From: DSWT01 sp035420085
GTDB taxonomy: Bacteria > Chloroflexota > Anaerolineae > B4-G1 > SLSP01
Assembly: GCA_035420085.1 (NCBI GenBank)
Contig: DAOLUH010000024.1
Location: 1-64,000, forward strand
Direction of reading: 5' to 3'
DNA length: 64,000 nt
The notes under the pieces were generated by a model. That model had not been told where the DNA came from. It worked only from the letters and a program-made list of their open reading frames with translations, and did no database searches. A program made the translations under genes and the position numbers. Of the stretch, positions 51,701 to 58,500 are shown in pieces (position 1 is the first letter of the stretch; each line of letters begins with the position of its first letter).

Positions 51701-51867
51701 TGGCGCTCTTCGCCACCTACCTGCCGCGTGGGACCTACGAGTACAGCTACATCATGCGCGCCAGCGTGCCAGGGACGTACAATGTGATCCCCGCGACGGC
51801 GTATGAGATGTACTTCCCGGAGGTGTTTGGGCGGAGTGATGGGGGGCGGTTTACGGTAGAGGAGTAA
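45778..51867 (+). CDS. Bacterial alpha-2-macroglobulin lipoprotein with thioester motif
   Basis: ATG 45778 follows a GGGGGAAG site, giving 2029 aa. The N terminus is a lipoprotein signal ending in LLMGAC, so it is lipid-anchored on the outer face of the membrane. Ig-like and MG domains (about 50-1350) contain YTDRPIYRPGQTVYFKG, the usual MG-domain start. The C-terminal TED domain has the intact thioester motif CVEQ (residues 1523-1526), which covalently traps attacking proteases. A Gly-rich bait-like stretch (AAKGGGGGGEEGF, about 1280) precedes it. A repeat-derived insert (about 1421-1438, RHSERSEES) lies between domains. With PbpC it is thought to protect the envelope during peptidoglycan repair. 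Confidence 0.93.
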   Translation: MKTRRWISICILLVLLMGACKFITGPEATEEPLPVATSTPQPTAPPTAPPTPALPYPAPRLLFRAPETGETQALDAPIELVFDQPMNEKSVAEAFSISPPVKGALKWADNRTLVFTPAEPLARGASYRVTVAQDARNAEGTPLSDPVAFNFQTVGHLLVSEVQPIPDSDDIAPESSVTVVFNRPVVPLTAIGSQGELPDPLTFTPPVRGKGEWLNTSIYRFHPDGGFLPATRYTARIAAGLSDTQGAPLAEDYTWTFTTLRPAVMAWTPRTEAEHIGPNAVISVTFNQPMDRASVERAFTLSINNQPVAGTFRWAGGETPMASETMAFVPAAPLPRNVRPYANLSAAARARNSDVTLRQEYAWRFYTAKDPGVISTSPADGDTNVSPYSDILITFASPMQTERLMDYVRIIPQPTSVYTYWMDDDTELRIAFALEPATVYNLTLDGEAPDKYGAPLGKTLRLRFTTGDLYPYARLNTGGELGTFNAYTDTVVYAGYRNVSRLDVGLYRMTPENFVRFYDSTDYQYRETFRPAEAALVRRWSVPVTPPRNVTRLIRLDMVNANAQQLPPGIYYLELTAPEVQSYDPQTRPARYTFIRSRINLTLKETRTESLVWATDLATGEPVPNLPVRFNGAKIGWHAEGRTDSDGVYLTADRPETELRDSYFAFVGQPGDIDFAVGYNDWDSGINPWSFDVSVDYGSSRYAGYLYTDRPIYRPGQTVYFKGIVRADDDAHYTIPTDMRAVTVRINDPEGKELYNERLNLSDMGTLFGELALDAEAALGTYYIQMEDPDRDFYASASFTLAEYRKPEFQVAVTTDRAAYLNGETINVAVEASYYFGGPVANAKVIWNVLSSSYGFQYRCPRDETCPYYDWTDYDWERERDGYGGYGRLIASGKATTDEQGRAVIEIPADIREELTSRTFTIEANVTDINNQYVSNRTATIVHKGQFYIGMAPQGRIAKAGEERGVDILTVDWDSAPVAAGPLEVVFMEHRWYNVRQQAEDGNFYWTWAVEDIPIYTTTVTTDGAGKTTASFTPPSSGSYKIRATGQDARGNVIRSSTYVWVWGGGEAYWRQESTNRIDLITDKDSYAVGDVAEILIPSPYSGTVSALVTIERGHILETAVIELVSNSEVLRVPITEAHIPNIFVSVVIVQGAARATDALREDAHLASFKMGMVMLPVSTKEKELTITLTPDKPIESGEYYHPRDTATYDVLVTDHAGRPVEAELSLRMADLAVLALADETGPTLLERFWSQRGLGVRTSAALAVAMEAYNRELAPAAKGGGGGGEEGFIRTNFADTAFWDPVVRTGKDGRARVPVKLPDNLTTWRMQARGVTADTLVGRTDVDILSTLDLLVRPLLPRFFVVGDRAEIATIVHNNTGAAVSAVVTLTVKGLDVVGALQQQVNIPAGDKVKVVWPVTALPPRHSERSEESKQGEESQVIVRMESRAGDYYDGREDTLPVYRYSTPEVVGTAGRLAEPELRQEIVQLPRTFDPTQGELIVHIDASLTGVAAESLDYLEHYPYECVEQTVSRFLPNVLTYQALQEMRVTRPGLKAKLTEQVAVALQRLYAQQHFDGGWGWWQIEASNPYLTAYVLQGMLEAHRAGFTVDKAVIHKAAGFLRSSLVSADQAMSHWQANRLAYQLYVLGEYTNLINDAKPAGELSRAIQLFEVRHLLDHYGRATLAVALGLLEPEEDTRINTLLSDLNGAAIYSATGTHWEEAQPDYWNMNTDIRTTATVLWAMARHNPQSDLLPNIVRWLMNVRKEGYWGTTQSTSWSLMALVAYMRATGELRGEYSYVVTLNGEIQLTGNVDASSIDDSKQAGVPIAHLLVDEANRLIIERLPASGGQTGEGQLYYTAHLRYFLPVEQVKALDRGIIIARQYSPVDNPEAYVDGAQVGDVIRVKLTVIAPTDLYYVVVEDPLPAGCEAVDTTLNTTSVVGEQPAVRNLSAEEEDFWYRWYGWGWWWFSHSEIRDEKVALFATYLPRGTYEYSYIMRASVPGTYNVIPATAYEMYFPEVFGRSDGGRFTVEE
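50037..50090. repeat. Repeat insertion within the macroglobulin reading frame
   Basis: cgtcattctgagcgaagcgaagaatct followed by a diverged second half (aagcaaggcgaagaatct) encodes RHSERSEES-KQGEES. The cattctgagcgaagcgaagaatc string is familiar as a dispersed intergenic repeat in many environmental bacterial genomes; here it lies in a coding sequence with the frame kept. Confidence 0.7.
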
Positions 51868-51868
51868 G
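51781..51868 (+). repeat. 88-bp direct repeat, copy A (3' end of the macroglobulin gene)
   Basis: This stretch encodes the last residues of the macroglobulin and its stop codon. It matches 52817-52904 at about 90% (seven substitutions, two single-base indels). Confidence 0.9.
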
Positions 51869-51999
51869 ACACACTCTCACTCGCACGACGATTCAATTTG
51901 CCCGATTTTTAAGTCTCTGCTAAACTTTGGCGTGAAGTCGTATTGGTCTATGAAAAGCTGTGTAATGCGCCAATTTGGCGCAAGGAAGGGTGAAGCAAG

Positions 52000-52287
52000 A
52001 TGGAAGAATCCGTGACTTTGACGTTGCCGCCAGCTATGACTGCGGAATTCCCAGCCTTGAACCAGGAATTTCTGCTAGACTTACTTGAGCGCGGTTTGAA
52101 ACAACTGAAGGTTGAACGCGCATTGGCGCGCTATGCTCAAGGCCGGATTTCCTTTGGCGCAGCCGCAGACATGGCGGGTATCTCTCAATCCGACTTATCT
52201 CGCCAGGCCTACGCGCGCGGTATGGAACCACCCTTTAGCGCCACTACAGTGCTGGAAGAATTGGGAATACCAGAGGGTGATATATGA
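52000..52287 (+). CDS. UPF0175-family antitoxin
   Basis: A 95-aa protein after a GGAAGGGTG site. The N-terminal strand (ESVTLTLPPAM) and helices (LLDLLERGLKQLKVERALARYAQGRISFGAAADMAGISQSDLSRQAYARG) are typical of UPF0175: the central GRISFGAAADMAGIS is a helix-turn-helix that would bind the operon's own promoter. The family is regularly paired with DUF3368 PIN-like proteins, as here; the genes overlap by ATGA. Confidence 0.87.
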   Translation: MEESVTLTLPPAMTAEFPALNQEFLLDLLERGLKQLKVERALARYAQGRISFGAAADMAGISQSDLSRQAYARGMEPPFSATTVLEELGIPEGDI

Positions 52288-52823
52288 GCGACGCGCCCGT
52301 AGTCTTGTGCAATGCCGGGCCGCTCATTGCTTCGGGAAAACTCAACCGGTTAGAACTATTGGCTGATCTCTACACACAAGTTTGCTTGCCGCAAGCAGTT
52401 TATTACGAAGTCGTCACGCAGGGACTCGTGCGGGGAGCGGCTGAAGCCTTGACGGTACGTCTCTTTTGGGAACAACAATGCTGGCCAGTGATCGCCGTAT
52501 CGGAGGCGATACTGTCCGGTTATGCCCCACCCATAGTTCTAGGCTCCGGCGAACGTGCCGTGTTGGCCCTGGCGCAAACCTTTCCCCAACCAGTAGTTTT
52601 GCTCGATGATGAAGCGGCGCGTGCAGAAGCGCGCCGCTTGAATTTATCCGTATGTGGCACAGTAGGCATTGTGGTCGCCGCATATCGGCAACATCGACTC
52701 ACATTTGCACAAACAGAATTTTTGTTGCGAGAAATAGCCGCGCGTCCGGATATCTGGATCAGTGCGCGGTTATGTCAAGAGGTCTTGGCTGAATTGCGGA
52801 GTCAGGGAACTGAAGAAATGTGA
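52284..52823 (+). CDS. DUF3368 PIN-like toxin
   Basis: This 179-aa protein starts APVVLCNAGPLIASGKLNRLELL, the DUF3368 form of the first PIN motif, with acidic residues in LGSGERAVLALAQ and VLLDDEAARAEARRLNLSVCGT, the metal-binding sites of PIN nucleases. Expected activity is RNA cleavage, neutralised by the UPF0175 partner. The pair lies between two 88-bp direct repeats, the second of which begins inside its last codons. Confidence 0.87.
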   Translation: MSDAPVVLCNAGPLIASGKLNRLELLADLYTQVCLPQAVYYEVVTQGLVRGAAEALTVRLFWEQQCWPVIAVSEAILSGYAPPIVLGSGERAVLALAQTFPQPVVLLDDEAARAEARRLNLSVCGTVGIVVAAYRQHRLTFAQTEFLLREIAARPDIWISARLCQEVLAELRSQGTEEM

Positions 52824-52904
52824 TCCCCTGCGACGGCGTACCAGATGTACTTCCCGGAGGTGTTTGGGCGGAGCGATGGGGGCGGTTAACGGTAAAAGAA
52901 TAAG
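52817..52904 (+). repeat. 88-bp direct repeat, copy B (decayed)
   Basis: Begins aatgtgatcccc exactly as copy A and ends ...taag; the two indels break the frame, so it no longer encodes the macroglobulin tail. It overlaps the last codons of the DUF3368 gene. Confidence 0.9.
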
Positions 52905-52939
52905 GGATAGAATTGGAGAGAAACATCAGGAGGGCATAG

Positions 52940-53185
52940 ATGACAACGACTTACAATGAGTTGGTGCAACTCATAGACATGCTTCAAATAGATGAACAAC
53001 TGCGCCTGGCGACGTATATCCTTGAGCGTACTCGACAAACTGTAGTTCAGGACAAGCCCCAATACAAGTGGCGTGATATTCGCGGCATGGCAACCTATCC
53101 AATGCTAGGCGAGGATGCGCAAGAATGGGTATCTCGCACACGGAGCGAGTCCGACGAACAGCGGCACATGCAGTGGAGCGAGTAG
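52940..53185 (+). CDS. Antitoxin of a PIN toxin pair
   Basis: An 81-aa protein after a CAGGAGGG site. It has a helical N-terminal part (YNELVQLIDMLQIDEQLRLATYILERTRQ) and a charged tail containing KWRDIRGMATYPMLGEDAQEWVSRTR, in the style of DUF2281-like or VapB-like antitoxins where the tail wraps the toxin. It ends 1 nt before the start codon of the PIN gene. Confidence 0.8.
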   Translation: MTTTYNELVQLIDMLQIDEQLRLATYILERTRQTVVQDKPQYKWRDIRGMATYPMLGEDAQEWVSRTRSESDEQRHMQWSE

Positions 53186-53186
53186 A

Positions 53187-53636
53187 ATGCAAGTAGATCG
53201 CTGGCTAAGAACTGTCAAACGGCTCTTTTTGGATACCGCGCCGGTCATCTATTATGTGGAGGAACATCCGCAATATATAGCCCTGGTTGATAAAATCTTT
53301 GATCGCGTGGATAAAGGGCTGACAAAGGCCGTAACCTCTGCCGTTACGTTGGCCGAGTGCCTTGTAATCCCTTATCGCGCCTCAAATGTAAGTCTACAAC
53401 AAGCTTTCTTGGACACATTGACACGTAGTCGGCATACCAGCTTTGCAGTCATTGACCAACAAACGAGCGAGCGCGCCGCGCAGTTACGTGCGCGTTACAA
53501 TTTGAGGTTGGCCGATGCATTTCAATTCGCCGTGGCGCTCAATTCAGGCTGTGATACGTTTTTGACTAACGATAACGACCTGAAGCGTGTAACAGAATTG
53601 AAGGTTGTGGTGCTGAAGGAACTGTTGCAATTATAG
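53187..53636 (+). CDS. PIN-domain toxin (VapC-like)
   Basis: ATG 53187 gives 149 aa. The PIN motifs are RLFLDTAPVIYYVE (Asp about residue 16), TSAVTLAECLV (Glu) and RLADAFQFAVALNSGCDTFLTND (Asp pair). It would act as an RNase blocked by the protein encoded just upstream. Lower GC than the macroglobulin and pbpC genes is visible by eye. Confidence 0.87.
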   Translation: MQVDRWLRTVKRLFLDTAPVIYYVEEHPQYIALVDKIFDRVDKGLTKAVTSAVTLAECLVIPYRASNVSLQQAFLDTLTRSRHTSFAVIDQQTSERAAQLRARYNLRLADAFQFAVALNSGCDTFLTNDNDLKRVTELKVVVLKELLQL

Positions 53637-53668
53637 TCGAGGGGAGATAGGTAATGAATCGCACGTGA

Positions 53669-53818
53669 ATGACATCCCTCTCAGGAGGATTGAGTTTCAC
53701 GTTTGAGCAACTTAAAGTGAGCGTCTCCTATGCCGTGAATCACGCGGCGCAGCAAGCTGGGAAAGCGGTGGAGTTCAAGGAAGTGGGCGAGGAGTTTTGG
53801 GTAGTGTTAGAGCGGTAG
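53669..53818 (+). pseudogene. Short ORF, possible remnant or small partner gene
   Basis: A 49-aa frame (MTSLSGGLSFTFEQLKV ... VEFKEVGEEFWVVLER) lies between the PIN gene and the STAND operon. In the same frame an ATG at 53654 with a GGGGAG site is followed after four codons by TGA, so the gene may be interrupted at its start. The sequence is protein-like, but no family is recognised. Confidence 0.35.
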
Positions 53819-53859
53819 TTGATCCGTTGCGACGTTAAGGAAAGGATACAAGAAACACA

Positions 53860-55554
53860 ATGACTGTCTACACCCCATACGAGACCGGTCTGCACAACCT
53901 TTTGGTGCGGTTAGGCGCAACGCATCCACGTTACGTCGAAGCGTTGACTTATCAGCAACGGCTGTCCGAAAATATCACAGTGTCCAGACAGTATGGCGAC
54001 CCCAACGACAGACGCGTGGAACGCACTGAAATTATCGGCCAGTTGAACATGTTTGCCCTGACAACGTTGGGCATTTCCTTTAACGACTTATGCGAACTCC
54101 CTCGTGAGGGCATAGTGCCGCCCGCGCGACCGACGCCGCCCAAGATCGCATTTGTCAACCGGCTGCGGGAAATCGACAAGCTGACCGACCCGCGCGCGCC
54201 GCAATACCAGTTCATTGATGCCCCTGCCGGATACGGCAAGACTGACCTTCTCAAAGAGATCGCGCGGCGCTACCAACAGCGGGGCTGGATGACGATCTAT
54301 GCGGAAATCCCCTACAAATCCACGTATTCGATGCGCGATGTGATCGAAGCCATTGTGACGAACAACAATCTTTCCTTGAACGGCGTGCAGGCCGATTACA
54401 CCAGCGAGCGGTGGATACAAGCGACCGGCTACCAGATTGCGGAATGTCTGCACCGGCGGATGTTCGAAATTCAGCGGCTCAATCCCCACCCACTCCAGGG
54501 CGTCATCCTGCTCATCGACCGGGTGGAGGTACTTGGCGACTTTTACGCCGAGGCGCTGGTGAAAGAACTCGTCCCCAGTATCCAGCAATGCTTTAGCGAG
54601 GCCGGCGTCGCGCTGCCGTTCCGCACCATCTTCGCCGGGCGTTACATCTCCACCCGTTGGAGCCGTTTTGCGCCTTACGCTTATACGGTGCTCTCTCCCT
54701 TCGATTTCTCCATCGTCGAAGATGCCGTCAGACAAGCCGCGAGCAAGCTGATGCCCGATCCGGCGCCCGACGTGGTGGCGCGGATCGCTGCCCATCTGAT
54801 GCACATCACCGGCGGACATCCGGGCTGTATGGCGCGGATGCTGGAAGATTTCGATTTCCGGTGGATGGTCAACGATTACCTGATCAGCCGCGAAGATTTC
54901 TATTACTATGAAGTCGTCCTGCCGACGATCTACGAAATCCGGCGTGAGTGTCTCAGGGAGGAGTTAAACGTTCTTTGTACGTGTCGGCGTTTTACGCCGC
55001 CCGTGTTGCGTGGTTTCATCGAGCGCGGGCTGATTCAGCACGACGACGAATACCAACTCGACACGGCCCTGACCCAGACGTATCTGGTCACCCGCGCAGA
55101 AGGATTCCTGCAGGACGGAATCACTCGCCGCCTGTTGGCGGTCCGTATGCGGCACGAATATCACCAGCGTTTTGTCCAAATATGCGAAGCGGCGCGCGAG
55201 ATTTACGCGGGGCTATTGGCAGATTGCACACCGCAAAGTCACCGGCCGGAGGTGATGGCGATTGAACTGCTCTGGCAGCAATTGCTGCTGGGCTACTTCC
55301 GCCAGAGCGCGCCACTGGATGTGAACAACCGGCGCACATTGCGCGATGACTTCTGGGGTGAAATAGAGCGGATTTTGACCCTTCTCGTGGAGAACACCGG
55401 AAATTCACACATCCTCGACCAACTTCACGACGCTCTGCGGGATGATTGGGAGTTCCAGTTTACGCTGAACTACTATCTGCGCGGCGCAACTTATGACCGG
55501 CAGCCTTATGCAGACTTGTTACAAGCCATAGTGAATTTCAAGCAGGCTTTGTGA
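53860..55554 (+). CDS. STAND/AAA-type ATPase with N-terminal helical adaptor-like domain
   Basis: This 564-aa cytoplasmic protein starts with a helical module of about 80 aa (YQQRLSENITVSRQYGD, then LNMFALTTLGISFNDLCEL). I associate modules of this look with effector-associated (adaptor) domains of NLR-like conflict proteins; that is recall, not a search. The NTPase has Walker A APAGYGKTD (121-129), Walker B VILLIDRVE (215-223), and the STAND-type GHP motif in TGGHPGCM (319-321). The C-terminal half is helical (winged-helix-like region about 365-410, then alpha-helical). It heads an operon with the next two genes (12-nt and 2-nt gaps). Confidence 0.8.
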   Translation: MTVYTPYETGLHNLLVRLGATHPRYVEALTYQQRLSENITVSRQYGDPNDRRVERTEIIGQLNMFALTTLGISFNDLCELPREGIVPPARPTPPKIAFVNRLREIDKLTDPRAPQYQFIDAPAGYGKTDLLKEIARRYQQRGWMTIYAEIPYKSTYSMRDVIEAIVTNNNLSLNGVQADYTSERWIQATGYQIAECLHRRMFEIQRLNPHPLQGVILLIDRVEVLGDFYAEALVKELVPSIQQCFSEAGVALPFRTIFAGRYISTRWSRFAPYAYTVLSPFDFSIVEDAVRQAASKLMPDPAPDVVARIAAHLMHITGGHPGCMARMLEDFDFRWMVNDYLISREDFYYYEVVLPTIYEIRRECLREELNVLCTCRRFTPPVLRGFIERGLIQHDDEYQLDTALTQTYLVTRAEGFLQDGITRRLLAVRMRHEYHQRFVQICEAAREIYAGLLADCTPQSHRPEVMAIELLWQQLLLGYFRQSAPLDVNNRRTLRDDFWGEIERILTLLVENTGNSHILDQLHDALRDDWEFQFTLNYYLRGATYDRQPYADLLQAIVNFKQAL

Positions 55555-55566
55555 AAGGAGACAGGT

Positions 55567-58500
55567 ATGGCAACCCTGGTTCCATTTATTGACCGTGAAA
55601 ATGAACTGGCCTTGATTGAGAAACTGATCGGCGCGTGGGGCACGCGGCGGATTCTCTGCATCCAGGCCGGAGGTGGGATTGGCAAGACCCGGCTGCTGCA
55701 AGAAGTCCGCACGCGCTACACTTTATCGGATTATGCCTTCGCGCTGGACGGCGTCGAAAGGAAGGACATCACACTGGCCTGTGTGCATGAATTTATCGGC
55801 ACCGAATGGGCAGAAGAATTCATCGGCGGGATTCGGGGCATGGCGAAAGACCTCGGCGTCCGGTTGATCGAAACGAACGCTAATTTTGATCTTGACAAAA
55901 TGGTAGCCGACCTCGACACGGTCATCGAACAAAACCCTAACGCCATCGTCGTGCGGTTGGGATCAGATGAGCGATTGCGCCCCGGCATCGAACGCGCGAT
56001 TCAGAAAGGCATCAAGGTGCTCACCTTCGACAACTATTTGCAGCAGATTCCTGGTCTGTCCGCCAGGATCACGCTCAGCGAATCAGAAGGCGCGCATCTG
56101 TCGCTGGATCGGCTGGTCGAAGATATCGGTTTCCAGGGGAAAGTCGCCGCGCTGATGGTCGCCGGCGTCGCCATGCAGGAAAGGCGCAAGGGCATCCTGG
56201 ACACCGTCCTCTCGAAATACCCGGACGTGCAAGTTGTGACCGAGTACAGTGTGATGGGACCGGACATGGTGGAGGCGATCTATCATAAAACAACAGAATT
56301 GCTCCGCAACCACCCCGACCTCAAGGCGATATGGGTGACGTGGGATGAGTTCACGCGCGGCGTGATCCGCGCGCTGATGGATGCCGGGCGTTCGGATGTG
56401 CTGGTCTATAGCTTCGATCTTTGCCCGTCCGACGTGGAATTGATGGCGCGCCAAGACAGCCCGTGGGTCGCCACCGTCGCCGTCAATCCGGTCGAGGTCG
56501 GGCGCATCATCGTGCGGCTGGCCATGCAAGTCGCGTATGGCTTCGACATCCGGCCGCATTACTCCATCCCCATGGAATTTATCACGCAAATCAGCCTGCG
56601 GAAGCTACTGGCTGAAAACGCTCCGATCTGGCGCGAGTCGTCTATCGGCTGGACGCCGTGGCTCAAGGCGCTAAGTTCCACAGAGGGGCCGAAACAGCGG
56701 TTGTTGGTCACAGAAATTATTGACTTCGATGACCGGTCTTTTCACATCCCCCAGAATCTCGGCTATAAAATTGCGCGAATGCTCGACGCCGATAAATTTG
56801 AGTCCTATCTGCGGGCCGGACAAGACCTGCGCAAGATGGAATTGGCGGGCGTCAGCGCGGGCCAGTTGGCGCAACAGAAAGGCGAGGTAGATGCGTCCTT
56901 TGTGGCGTGCTTCAACAATCTGGCCGACGAACAGCGGATTCTGCTGTTTATGGACACCGTCGAATCTCCGGCCAGCAGTGAGGTGTGGATTTACCTGACC
57001 GAAAAGTTGTGCCAGTTGCAGAATTTCGTGCTCCTGCTCTCTGGACGCAATGCGGCGGACATAGGCGTTTTTATGAAGGCCGAATTGGGCGACAATGTGC
57101 AAATCATTGACTTGCCACCCCTACAGGAAGAAGCGAGCGCGCTGTATTTACAGCGAAAACAGCAACTGATGAACATCGTCATCGAACCGGAGTTGGCCCA
57201 GAAAATTCTGCTGTTGGCCCAGGGACATCCCATCCTCATTGACCTGGCCGTCGAGTGGCGCGCGCGCGAAATCCCGCTGGACTGGCTGGTCGAAAGTCGC
57301 GTTGAGGATTTGGCTGCGCTCACCGAGGAGGAAAGGCAAACGCGGCAGACAGCGTTCGAGGCGCAACTGGTCCGCCACATCGCCGAGACCCGCCAGCCCA
57401 TTGATTCGCTGACGTTGATGATGTCGCGGGTGTATCCTCTCGATGTAGAGATGTTGGCCGAACTGCTCAGGCTGCCCTGGGAAGAGGCTACGACACTCTT
57501 TGAAGCCGCCAAAAAGAACGTCTTCGTGAAATCACTCCCCGATGGGCGCATCTCGCTACACGATGAAATCCGCCGGATGGTCAATCAGCATGTGTGGCCG
57601 CTGGTTGATCCAGACGCCGATCGGCGGCTGCGCGACAGCCGGCTGGCGAAAGCTTACCTGCACCATGAGATTGAGGCGCTGACACAACGCACTGCGCAGT
57701 TGGAAGCGGCCGAACAAACGGCCCGGCAAGCGTTGGATGCCCGGACAGAACTGGCGACTTTCGTTGAACGCGAAGCCCTGGAGCGCAATCTGTGGACCTT
57801 CAAGGAACAGTATCTCTACCACGCGATGTTCACCGACGTTCCGGAAGGGGTGAAGTTCTTCGTCGCCGCCTTTGACCAGGCGACACAGGCTTATCGTTTC
57901 TCCTTCCGCGAATCCCTGCTGCGGCAGATGACAGCTTACGTCGAGACGCTGGATGCAGAACAGCGTTATCAGGTGGAGATTCGACAATCCAAGCACTTGA
58001 TGGACAACGGCCAACACACAGAAGCCCGCGACTTGCTCGAAAAAATGGCGGCGCGGCCTGAACTTCAGCCGCAACAACGTATTGAGACGTTGATCCAGCT
58101 CGCCAATGTGCAAATCCGGCTTGGAAAACTGCAAGATGGCATCCAACTTTTCAAGGATGCGGTGCGTATCAGTTATGAGAACGGCGAGAAAGCCTGGATC
58201 GCCAAGGCTGAGACCGGTCTGGGATGGGCCTATCGTCTGACCGCTGCATTTAGGAAAGCTGGCGAGCATTACGAAACCGCCCTGGACTTGGCGATGGAGC
58301 TAGGGCTAAAGAAGGAACAAGCTCTGCTCTATAACAACCTGGGATTCGTCTATGCTTATTACGAACATATTCCAAATCACCGGGACAAAGCTGAATGGTT
58401 CTGCCACCAATCCCTGGCGATCGCCGAAGAACTTGATGACCGACGCGGGCAAGGCCAATCCTATTCAACGCTCGGTTGCATCACCTATATGGAGGGGCGC

